From: Acidobacteriota bacterium
GTDB lineage: Bacteria; Acidobacteriota; UBA6911; RPQK01; JAJDTT01
Assembly: GCA_028874215.1 (NCBI GenBank)
Contig: JAPPLF010000042.1
Coordinates: 170,550 to 234,549 of the forward strand
Length of the DNA: 64,000 nt
Direction: 5' to 3'
Positions 51,806 through 59,100 of the stretch are shown piece after piece (position 1 is the first letter of the stretch; each line of letters begins with the position of its first letter). The notes under the pieces were generated by a model. It was given only the letters and a program-made list of their open reading frames with translations. It was not told the origin of the DNA and did no database searches. The position numbers and the translations under genes are program-made.

Positions 51806-52729
51806 ATGGAAGTCGAGTTGGAAGTCGAACCGAAAGAGAGTCTGCTGAGCCGGATCGGCAACACGCCGTTGGTGGAGATCCGAAGGATTCTGCCGCCGGG
51901 CCGGGTCCGAATCCTGGCGAAGCTGGAGGGATTCAACCCCGGCGGATCGGTCAAGGACCGGGCCGCGTACAACATGATCCGGACCGCCGAGGAACAGGGA
52001 TTGCTGCGGCCGGGGCGCACGCTCATCGACTCCACCAGCGGAAATACGGGAATCGCATACGCCATGATCGGAGCCGCCCGGGGTTACGATGTCCTGTTGG
52101 CCATGCCCGCCAATGCCAGCATCGAACGGAAGAAGATTCTGGGGGCCTATGGCGCCAGGATTCGTCTGACCGATCCGTTGGAGGGCTCTGACGGAGCCAT
52201 CCGGGAGATCCGCAGGCTCTACCAGGAGTCGCCGGAAAAATATTTCTACCCGGACCAATACAGCAATGACGCGAACTGGAAGGCCCACTACGAGACTACG
52301 GCGCTGGAAATCTACCGCCAGACCAGGGGCGAAATCACCCACTTCGTGGCGGGTCTGGGAACGAGTGGAACCTTTGTTGGAGCGACCCGCCGTCTCAAGG
52401 AGCTGAACCCTCGGATTCAGGCCGTCTCCTTCATGCCCGATTCCCCCTTCCATGGCCTGGAGGGCCTCAAGCACATGCCCACGGCGCTGGTTCCCGCCAT
52501 CTACGATCCCGATCTGGCCGACTTGAATATGGAGATATCCACCGAAGCGGGGCAGCGGATGGTCCTGAGGCTGGCGCGGGAAGAGGGAATATTTGCGGGG
52601 ATCTCCGCCGGCGCGGCCCTGGCGGCCGCGCTCGAGGTCGCTCGGAATCTGGATCAGGGCGTCATCGTGGCCATCTTCCCGGATTCGGGAGACAAGTACC
52701 TCTCGGAGGCATTCTGGGAGAGTGATTGA
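51806..52729 (+). CDS. cysK: Cysteine synthase family protein (CysK/CysM)
   Basis: 307 residues. SLLSRIGNTPLVEIRR, GFNPGGSVKDRAAYNMI (Schiff-base Lys), the Asn-loop STSGNTGIAYAMIGAARGY, and GLGTSGTFVGATRRLKELNP (phosphate loop) define O-acetylserine sulfhydrylase-type enzymes. The company of a JAMM peptidase and a CysO-type carrier suggests a CysM-like enzyme that takes sulfur from a protein thiocarboxylate, as in Mycobacterium tuberculosis, so cysM may be the better symbol. Whether it uses O-phosphoserine is unknown. Its stop overlaps the JAMM start (TGATG). Confidence 0.92.
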   Translation: MEVELEVEPKESLLSRIGNTPLVEIRRILPPGRVRILAKLEGFNPGGSVKDRAAYNMIRTAEEQGLLRPGRTLIDSTSGNTGIAYAMIGAARGYDVLLAMPANASIERKKILGAYGARIRLTDPLEGSDGAIREIRRLYQESPEKYFYPDQYSNDANWKAHYETTALEIYRQTRGEITHFVAGLGTSGTFVGATRRLKELNPRIQAVSFMPDSPFHGLEGLKHMPTALVPAIYDPDLADLNMEISTEAGQRMVLRLAREEGIFAGISAGAALAAALEVARNLDQGVIVAIFPDSGDKYLSEAFWESD

Positions 52730-53160
52730 TGCTCTATTTGAAACCGGAGGACCTGGAGCGCATCAAGGTTATTGCCGAAGCGACCTATCCTCACGAGTGC
52801 TGCGGACTCCTGGTCGGTTCGGCGGGAACCGGCTTCAAGCGGGTATCTCGGGTAGTGGAGGCGCAGAACCAGAGGAGCGACAGCGCGGCCAATCGATACC
52901 TGATCGCGCCCGAGTTCCTGTTGGAATGGGAAAAGCGGCTCCGGGGGAGTCAATCGCAGATATTGGGTTTTTTTCATAGCCACCCCGACGTGCCGGCCCG
53001 TCCGTCCCAGTATGATCGGGACCATGCGTGGCCCTGGTACTCGTACCTGATCGCTTCGGTGCGCCGCGGCAAGACGGCGGAGATATTGTCCTGGCTCCTG
53101 ATGGAGGACCGCTCCAGCTTCGAGCCGGAAGAATGGGAATTGGAATCCCAGGGATCTTGA
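52729..53160 (+). CDS. JAMM/MPN-domain metallopeptidase (Mec-like)
   Basis: 143 residues. The JAMM signature is complete: the catalytic Glu in YPHECCGLLVGS and GFFHSHPDVPARPSQYDRD (HxH, seven residues, Ser, two residues, Asp) binding zinc. Bacterial JAMM proteins beside CysO and CysM (Mec) release cysteine from the CysO C-terminus. Here the carrier is encoded 31 bp downstream as the front of a fusion protein. The ATG overlaps the cysteine synthase stop by one base (TGATG), so the two are translationally coupled. Confidence 0.9.
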   Translation: MLYLKPEDLERIKVIAEATYPHECCGLLVGSAGTGFKRVSRVVEAQNQRSDSAANRYLIAPEFLLEWEKRLRGSQSQILGFFHSHPDVPARPSQYDRDHAWPWYSYLIASVRRGKTAEILSWLLMEDRSSFEPEEWELESQGS

Positions 53161-53191
53161 GATCTGTTCGTATCCGATTAGGAGGAAAGCC

Positions 53192-54619
53192 ATGGCTGTC
53201 AAGGTGTTCATTCCCACTCCCCTGAGGCCCCATGTGGGCAACCGGGAGTCCTTGGAGTTGGAGGGAGCCACCATACGGGAGGTGCTGCAGAGCCTCACGG
53301 AGCAACACGGAACGCTCCGCAAGCACCTCTACACTCCCCAGGGGCGCCTGAGGAATTTCGTCAACGTCTATTTGAACGACGAAGACATTCGATACCTGCA
53401 AAGGGAGGACACGGCCGTCAGCGACGGCGACACGGTCAGCATCGTTCCCTCCATCGCCGGCGGCAGTGTGGCGGCTGCCCCGCCAGGCCTCCTCACGCAT
53501 GAGGAGATCCGGCGGTACAGTCGCCACCTGATCATGCCCGAGGTGGGTTTGGAGGGGCAGCGAAAGCTGAAGCAGGCCAGCGTCCTGTGCATCGGCGCCG
53601 GCGGCCTGGGGTCACCCCTGGCCATGTACCTGGCGGCGGCCGGAGTGGGCCGCCTGGGAATCGTGGATTTCGACGTGGTGGACGAGAGCAACCTGCAGCG
53701 GCAGATCCTTCATGGAACCGGCGACGTGGGGCGGCCCAAGCTGGAGTCGGCGCAGGAAACATTGTCTCAAATCAATCCTCACGTCCAGGTGGAGACTCAC
53801 CAGTTAAGACTCAGCTCCGAGAACGCCCTCGACCTGTTCCGGTACTACGACGTCGTCGCCGACGGAACCGACAACTTTCCCACCCGATATCTGGTCAACG
53901 ACGCCTGTGTGTTGAGCGGAAAACCGAACGTCTATGCCAGCATCTTCCGGTTCGAGGGCCAGGCGTCGGTTTTCGCGCTGCCGGACGGACCCTGCTATCG
54001 CTGCCTCTACCCGGAGCCGCCACCCCCGGGTCTGGTGCCCTCGTGTGCCGAAGGGGGAGTCCTGGGGATTCTTCCGGGGCTGGTGGGGATCATCCAGGCG
54101 ACCGAAGTCGTGAAGCTGATCCTGGAGCAGGGGGATCCCCTGGAGGGGCGGCTGCTCCTGTTCGACGCCCTGGGCATGAAGTTCCGGGAGCTGAAGCTGC
54201 GCAGAGACCCGGAATGCCCGGTTTGCGGTGATGAACCCACCTTGCACGAGCTCATCGACTACGAACAGTTTTGCGGAATCGAGCCTGAGTCAGCGACCGC
54301 GGTCGAGGAAATCTCGGCCGTGGAGCTGAAGCAGGAATTGGACCGGGGCGACGACGTCTTCATTCTGGACGTGCGCAACCCGCCCGAGTACGAGATCTGC
54401 CGAATCGACGGGGCCCACCTGATCCCCTTGGGAGATCTGCTCAACCGGATCAACGAGTTGGACACCTCGCGGGAGATCGTGGCCCAGTGCCGGTCGGGCG
54501 CCCGGAGCGCCCAGGCCGTGCAGCTATTGCGTCAGGCGGGCTTCCGGAAGGTCCGGAATCTGGAGGGCGGAATCCTGGCCTGGGCCCGGGACGTGGACCC
54601 CACCGTCCCAGCATACTGA
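53192..54619 (+). CDS. CysO/ThiS-like carrier - MoeB/ThiF E1 - rhodanese fusion
   Basis: 475 residues in three domains. Residues 1-91 are ubiquitin-like (MoaD/ThiS/CysO) and end in PSIAGG (Gly90-Gly91), but the chain continues. About 100-350 is a MoeB/ThiF adenylating enzyme: VLCIGAGGLGSPLAMYLAAA, ESNLQRQILH, SCAEGG with Cys285, and zinc pairs CYRC (268/271) and CPVC (342/345). About 375-475 is a rhodanese with Cys433 in QCRSGARS. It would adenylate the carrier's terminal Gly, load sulfur from the rhodanese, and feed cysteine synthase. The internal GG must be freed, perhaps by the adjacent JAMM peptidase. GGAGG precedes the ATG. Confidence 0.9.
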   Translation: MAVKVFIPTPLRPHVGNRESLELEGATIREVLQSLTEQHGTLRKHLYTPQGRLRNFVNVYLNDEDIRYLQREDTAVSDGDTVSIVPSIAGGSVAAAPPGLLTHEEIRRYSRHLIMPEVGLEGQRKLKQASVLCIGAGGLGSPLAMYLAAAGVGRLGIVDFDVVDESNLQRQILHGTGDVGRPKLESAQETLSQINPHVQVETHQLRLSSENALDLFRYYDVVADGTDNFPTRYLVNDACVLSGKPNVYASIFRFEGQASVFALPDGPCYRCLYPEPPPPGLVPSCAEGGVLGILPGLVGIIQATEVVKLILEQGDPLEGRLLLFDALGMKFRELKLRRDPECPVCGDEPTLHELIDYEQFCGIEPESATAVEEISAVELKQELDRGDDVFILDVRNPPEYEICRIDGAHLIPLGDLLNRINELDTSREIVAQCRSGARSAQAVQLLRQAGFRKVRNLEGGILAWARDVDPTVPAY

Positions 54620-55215
54620 CCCACGCCGTGTCCGGTTCGCCGGAGGCGATCCACCTGCTCCGGCAGGTTGATGTTGGTCACCACGCCCGAGTCCACAACG
54701 GACACCAGCAGCTGGGAGCTCAATCGGCGCCTCACCACCCAGCGCGCTCCCTGGTTCATCGGGGCTTGCTTCAGCTCGGCAAAGAACCGTTGCGGGAAGA
54801 GCACCGGGTGTCCCTTCTTTCCACGGTGCCGGGGAATCAGGATGCAGGCGGGACACCGGGAATGTTCCCGGAGCAGGGCGCGGAGAGTGGACTTGGCCAC
54901 GAGGGGGTGGTCCACGGCGTGCACCAGCGCGCCGTCGTAGGCATCGAGTTCCTTCAGAACCAGAAGGAGGCTGGAGAGGGGACCGCGGTCCGGATCGGGG
55001 TTCACCAGGACCCGGGCTGCCGCCGGTTCGAGGCGGCTCCGGATCTGGCGATGTTGCCGTCCCAGCACCACCCAGGGGTCGGTGCCGAGAGTCAGGTGGC
55101 AGTCGAGAACATGTTGCAGAAAGGTTTTACGCCCCAGTGGGAGCAGGGCCTTGGGGCGCCCCATGCGGCGGGAGTCGCCTGCGGCCAGAATCACGGAGGC
55201 GACCCGGTTCAGCAT
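54532..55215 (-). CDS. MobA/MocA-like nucleotidyltransferase
   Basis: 227 residues. SVILAAGDSRRMGRPKALLP is the NTP-binding signature of the MobA/MocA family, followed by VHAVDHPLVA (metal Asp) and ILIPRHRGKKGHPVLF. The end of the domain, GVVTNINLPEQVDRL, is typical of MocA-type CTP:molybdopterin cytidylyltransferases. It could activate molybdopterin or a similar alcohol or phosphate. The last 30 or so residues overlap the 3' end of the fusion gene on the other strand by 88 bp, so the genes converge and may interfere. The ATG at 55215 has no good ribosome-binding site; upstream in-frame codons run through a long hairpin. Confidence 0.8.
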   Translation of the reverse strand: MLNRVASVILAAGDSRRMGRPKALLPLGRKTFLQHVLDCHLTLGTDPWVVLGRQHRQIRSRLEPAAARVLVNPDPDRGPLSSLLLVLKELDAYDGALVHAVDHPLVAKSTLRALLREHSRCPACILIPRHRGKKGHPVLFPQRFFAELKQAPMNQGARWVVRRRLSSQLLVSVVDSGVVTNINLPEQVDRLRRTGHGVGQYAGTVGSTSRAQARIPPSRFRTFRKPA

Positions 55216-55267
55216 GGGATGGTAGAATATCAGCCCGTGGCAAAAGTCGTCACGGCATTCGACCGTC

Positions 55268-55350
55268 CCTGCACAGGCGCGGACAGCGTTGCTATGGGCG
55301 CACATACTCCCGGTATGCGCGCCCATAGCGCCGTGTCCGGCGGGCGCAGG
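55268..55350. repeat. Long interrupted palindrome
   Basis: The core is GCTATGGGCGCACATAC (55291-55307), loop TCCCG, GTATGCGCGCCCATAGC (55313-55329); 16 of 17 positions pair. Further out, GGACA (55281-55285) pairs with TGTCC (55334-55338), and CCTGC (55268-55272) with GCAGG (55346-55350), at nearly equal spacing. It lies between the starts of two divergent genes. Confidence 0.85.
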
Positions 55351-55416
55351 AACGGTTTCGGTGCTCGCGGGACTTTCACCACGGACGGATAGACGAAGCA
55401 GGAGTACCGGCAGGAA

Positions 55417-55743
55417 ATGTCCATCACGATCACAGAAGCGGCTGCGGACAGGATCAAGCAGGGCCTCCACCAGGAGGGGCTCAGCCGAGGCGGACTTCGC
55501 CTGGGAGTCCGCGGAGGCGGATGTTCCGGACTGAGCTACGTCATGCGGTTCGAGGAGGAGAAGAAGCCGGGTGACCGGATCTTCGAAGCGTATGGCGTGC
55601 AGGTCTTCGTGGATATGAAGAGCTATCTTTTCCTGAAGGGCATGGGCCTGGACTGGCAGGGGTCGATGATGCAGCAGGGGTTCACCTTCGTGAATCCCAA
55701 TGCCTCCCGAACCTGCAGTTGCGGGCAGTCCTTCGGAATCTGA
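55417..55743 (+). CDS. A-type iron-sulfur cluster carrier (IscA/SufA/ErpA family)
   Basis: 108 residues. The three cluster-binding cysteines are in RGGGCSGLSYVMRF and the C-terminal SRTCSCGQSF (CxC), as in all A-type carriers. They hold and transfer Fe-S clusters to target proteins in the cytosol. AGGAA precedes the ATG by one base, a tight spacing; GGCAGGAA may serve. The MobA-like gene is divergent, with a large hairpin between. No isc or suf scaffold or desulfurase genes are present nearby, so this is a stand-alone carrier gene. Confidence 0.93.
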   Translation: MSITITEAAADRIKQGLHQEGLSRGGLRLGVRGGGCSGLSYVMRFEEEKKPGDRIFEAYGVQVFVDMKSYLFLKGMGLDWQGSMMQQGFTFVNPNASRTCSCGQSFGI

Positions 55744-55801
55744 CTGCCGCGGCGCCTCCGAACCCTTGCGTCGTCACGGACCGCGGTGACCCGGCGGAGA
55801 A

Positions 55802-56158
55802 TCAGGCGGGCCGGGTCAGGGTCACGGCCACCTCACTCAGTTTTTCCTTCAGTTCTGCAGGCCGTTTTCTGACCGTCACCTGAACCCGGTCAATAGGGTT
55901 TTCCTCCAGCAGGTGCCGGCAGAGAGTCCGGGCCAGCGCCTCCACCAGAAGATACTCCCTCTTGGCGGCGATGGCCCGCACGCGGTCCACAACCTTCACG
56001 TAGTCCACCGTCAGGTCGATGGAATCGCTGTTGCCGGCCGCCTCCAGGTCCAGGCCCAGGTCCAGATCGACCCGGATCGATTGGGGCCGCGCTCGTTCCT
56101 CGCGGGTCACGCCGATGCGGGACCGGCACTCGATGTCCAGCAGACGGAGGCTATCCAT
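55802..56158 (-). CDS. folB: Dihydroneopterin aldolase
   Basis: 118 residues, the usual length. LRLLDIECRSRIGVTREER, IDLTVDYVKVVDRVRAI (with the folate-pocket Tyr), LLVEALARTLCRHLLEE (catalytic Glu) and VQVTVRKRPAELKEKLSEVA match FolB. It cleaves 7,8-dihydroneopterin to 6-hydroxymethyl-dihydropterin and glycolaldehyde in folate synthesis. The ATG at 56158 gives the family N-terminus; the frame extends further but reads intergenic DNA. It is convergent with the A-type carrier gene and not clustered with other folate genes in this window. Confidence 0.88.
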   Translation of the reverse strand: MDSLRLLDIECRSRIGVTREERARPQSIRVDLDLGLDLEAAGNSDSIDLTVDYVKVVDRVRAIAAKREYLLVEALARTLCRHLLEENPIDRVQVTVRKRPAELKEKLSEVAVTLTRPA

Positions 56159-56363
56159 GTCGGGCTTCGCATGCGAACCGCCGGGGCGACCGGGCAGCCT
56201 CGGGCGTTCGGATGAGTCGGGCAACCGGCCGGGTTGGGATCGAGTCGCCGCGCCTTGGCCGGAAGCCGCTCCCGGTCGCGGCGTCACGCGGGATTCTCGC
56301 CGGCGGGGCGAGTTTACTCGATTCGCCGGGCCGAGTATATTGTGCCCCCAAGAGGAGGTCGCC

Positions 56364-57074
56364 ATGGGAATCGGTCGCGGAGTCGGGATCCAGTATCTGG
56401 GTCACAGTACGTTTCTGTTCACGTCACCGTCGGGACGGAAGGTGTTGATCGATCCCTGGACCGAAAACAACCCGGCCTGTCCCAAGGAGGCGGCGCAGAT
56501 CGACTCGCTGGATGTCATCTTGGTGACCCACGGGCATTTCGATCATATTCAGGATGCCGTGAGTCTGGCCACACGGCTGGAGCCGCAGGTCGTCTGCATC
56601 TTTGAGATCGCCAACTGGCTGGAAAGCAAGGGCGTCTCCAACATCGTGGCCATGAACAAGGGCGGAACCGTGACCGTGGAGGGTCTCCGCGTCACCATGG
56701 TGGACGCCCGGCACAGTTCCGGGATCATGGCTGACGACGGCACCATGATCGAGGGGGGAGAGCCCGCCGGTTACGTGGTGGAGTTCGAAAACGGTCTCCG
56801 CATCTATTTCGCCGGCGATACCTGCGTCTTTGGCGATATGAAGATCATCGCCGAGATCTACCAGCCCGAGTTGATCTTCCTGCCCATCGGAGACCACTTC
56901 ACCATGGGACCCGTGGAGGCGGCCTATGCGTGCCGGCTGCTGGACGCCCGCAAGGTGATTCCCATGCACTACGGGACCTTTCCCATCCTCACCGGCACTC
57001 CGGACGAATTGGCCCGGCTGACCCGCGACCTGGGGACCGAGGTCATCGCCATGAGTCCTGGAGAGACTCTTTAG
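56364..57074 (+). CDS. UPF0173 metal-dependent hydrolase
   Basis: 236 residues of the metallo-beta-lactamase superfamily, UPF0173 (YtkL-like). YLGHSTFLFTSPSGRKVLID, LVTHGHFDHIQDA (HxHxDH), DARHSSG, YFAGDTCVFGDM, LPIGDHFTMGP and PMHYGTFPIL are the family blocks in order. The substrate is unknown. AGAGGAGGT five bases before the ATG gives a strong start; the longer frame from 56019 reads antisense to folB. It is followed 84 bp later by the ygfZ-like gene on the same strand. Confidence 0.93.
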   Translation: MGIGRGVGIQYLGHSTFLFTSPSGRKVLIDPWTENNPACPKEAAQIDSLDVILVTHGHFDHIQDAVSLATRLEPQVVCIFEIANWLESKGVSNIVAMNKGGTVTVEGLRVTMVDARHSSGIMADDGTMIEGGEPAGYVVEFENGLRIYFAGDTCVFGDMKIIAEIYQPELIFLPIGDHFTMGPVEAAYACRLLDARKVIPMHYGTFPILTGTPDELARLTRDLGTEVIAMSPGETL

Positions 57075-57158
57075 TCGTCGAATGCGCCGAGGCGGCCGGA
57101 GCCCGGAAGGCTCCCGATACGGGTGGAACCCTCGGTGCGCGCATCACTCCGGCTGAAA

Positions 57159-58163
57159 ATGAACCTTGAAAGTCGGAACCAATACCATTCGGTCCATGCC
57201 GGTGTCGGCTGGCGGGACCTTTCGGGCCGGGGAAAGCTCCTGGTGACGGGAGCGGACCGTGTCCGCTTTCTCCATTCCATGATCAGCAACGACGTCGAGG
57301 GTCTGGAGGACTACCAGGGCCGGTATGGCACCTTTCTGACCGCCCGCGGCAAGATGGTTGCCGATTTCTACTACTACCGCTTGCCTCAAATGGTCCTCAT
57401 GGACGTGGACCTTTCCCTGGCCGACCGGACCCGGGAGGCGCTGGAGACCTACGTCATCATGGACGAGGTGGAGCTTTCGCTCAGCGGCCGCTTCAGCCAC
57501 TTCTCGCTCCAGGGTCCGCGGACAGGGGATCTGGTTCGGGCGCTGTTTCAAGCCGAGGTCCCGGCCCAACCCCTTCAGGCCGTAGAGGCGGATTGGACCG
57601 GAGACTCCGCCTTGTTGGTCCATAAGGCGGATGTCGGGGTGGCGGGCTGCGAGATCATATTGTCCACCAATGACGCTTCGTCTTTTTCCCGGGCCCTGTC
57701 GGAGTGGAAGGGACCGTTCCCCGTCCGGAGGCTGGATCCCGAGGTGTGGAACCTGCTTCGAATCGAGGCCGCCATACCGCAATTCGGCGTGGACATGGAC
57801 GATGCCAACTACCCCATGGAGGCTCGCCTGGATTCGGCCATCAGCCTGACCAAGGGATGCTATCTGGGACAGGAGGTCGTGGCCAAGGCCACCCACATCG
57901 GCGGCGTCGGGAGGTTTCTCATGGGCTTGGTCCTGGAAGGAGAAGAGCCTCCGGAGCCGGGAGCCCGTGTGCTGAGTCCCGAAGGCAAGGCCATCGGTTC
58001 GGTCACCAGTGCCGTTGTTTCGCGGCGACTGAGCGGGCCCATCGCCCTGGGGTACGTGAGGCGGGCCTTTGCCAATCCCGGACAGATTCTCCATGTGGAG
58101 CTGGGTCCCGAGAGTCACGTCAAGGCGCGGGTTGTGGACCGCTTCACGAGTGAGGAAGCGTGA
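57159..58163 (+). CDS. ygfZ: YgfZ/GcvT-domain folate-binding protein
   Basis: 334 residues. The aminomethyltransferase fold with the YgfZ signature KGCYLGQEVVAKATHIGGVG (Cys in the invariant motif) is clear, with FLHSMISNDVEGL at the front. YgfZ binds tetrahydrofolate and aids maturation of certain [4Fe-4S] enzymes, such as MiaB, so it pairs logically with the A-type carrier 1.4 kb upstream. Start ATG 57159 is chosen; GTG 57123 or 57135 would add a few residues. Its stop overlaps the next gene's GTG by four bases. Confidence 0.9.
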   Translation: MNLESRNQYHSVHAGVGWRDLSGRGKLLVTGADRVRFLHSMISNDVEGLEDYQGRYGTFLTARGKMVADFYYYRLPQMVLMDVDLSLADRTREALETYVIMDEVELSLSGRFSHFSLQGPRTGDLVRALFQAEVPAQPLQAVEADWTGDSALLVHKADVGVAGCEIILSTNDASSFSRALSEWKGPFPVRRLDPEVWNLLRIEAAIPQFGVDMDDANYPMEARLDSAISLTKGCYLGQEVVAKATHIGGVGRFLMGLVLEGEEPPEPGARVLSPEGKAIGSVTSAVVSRRLSGPIALGYVRRAFANPGQILHVELGPESHVKARVVDRFTSEEA

Positions 58164-59011
58164 CTGAGGCGCGTGATCCGGACAAACTGACCCGAATCGC
58201 ACGCATGGACCTGAGGGAGATCGAAGAGGAGTTCGTCTCCCTGGCCGACATGCAGCGCCGCATCATGCCCGATCCGGGTCGGGTCACGGCGTATGCCGAC
58301 TACGACATCTACGGCGTCACCCTTCCCACCGCAGTGGTCGGCGGAGATTTCTACGACTTCATCAACCTGGAAGGACGGTTCGACCTCAAGGACCGTTTCG
58401 GCGTCGTCATTGCCGATGCCGCCGGTCACGGCCTGGTGGCGGCGATGCTGATCCGCGATTTCAACACGGCCCTGTATACGGCCATCGCCTTCGAGGCGGC
58501 CTACGCCCAGGATACGACCAATCTCCTCTTCTCCAAGATCAACCGCCGCATGTTCCGGTCATCCCGGCCCGACCAGTTCATCTCCGCGTTCTACGCAGAG
58601 GTTCACAAAGACGGCATCGTCCGGTACATCAACGCCGGCCACTTCAGCCCCCTGGTCCTGAAACGGGATCGAATCGAGACCCTGGACGTGGGCGGCCTGG
58701 TCCTGGGGGCCTTCTGGACTCCACCCATCGAGTATCGGGTCGGCGAGACGCGGATGGAGTCGGACGACGTGCTCGTCGGCTACACCGACGGCCTCATCGA
58801 GACTCGCAACGGGGAAGGCAGGGAATACGGCGTCGAGGCCCTGCGACGGCTGGCCTGGTCCAACCGGGACCGCTCCGCCAAGGAGATGTGCGACACCATC
58901 ATGGCGGATGTCGCGGCCTTCGGCGGCGCCGGCCGGCAGAACGACGACCGGACCATCATCGCCATCAAGAAAGACCCCATCAAGGAAGTCGGTCCAGCCA
59001 ATCTGGATTGA
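58160..59011 (+). CDS. SpoIIE/PP2C-type serine phosphatase (RsbU-like)
   Basis: 283 residues. After a helical N-terminal segment (about 1-45, MQRRIMPDP), the PPM catalytic domain shows VVGGDFYDF, VIADAAGHGLVAAMLI, YINAGHFSPLVL, VGYTDGLIETRNGEG and GRQNDDRTIIAI, with the metal-binding Asp residues retained. Such phosphatases dephosphorylate anti-sigma-factor antagonists in partner-switching stress pathways, but no kinase or antagonist gene is here. There is no sensor or membrane domain, so it is a soluble minimal form. GTG start 58160 overlaps the ygfZ stop (GTGA), with GAGGAAGC as ribosome-binding site. Confidence 0.92.
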   Translation: MTEARDPDKLTRIARMDLREIEEEFVSLADMQRRIMPDPGRVTAYADYDIYGVTLPTAVVGGDFYDFINLEGRFDLKDRFGVVIADAAGHGLVAAMLIRDFNTALYTAIAFEAAYAQDTTNLLFSKINRRMFRSSRPDQFISAFYAEVHKDGIVRYINAGHFSPLVLKRDRIETLDVGGLVLGAFWTPPIEYRVGETRMESDDVLVGYTDGLIETRNGEGREYGVEALRRLAWSNRDRSAKEMCDTIMADVAAFGGAGRQNDDRTIIAIKKDPIKEVGPANLD

Positions 59012-59100
59012 GCGTCGACTGATCCCAACTCGACAGAGGATTGGTGCCGAAGGTCTTGGGAGCCTCGGCGATATCCGCGAAGGGAACGGCAGCGGCTTTC

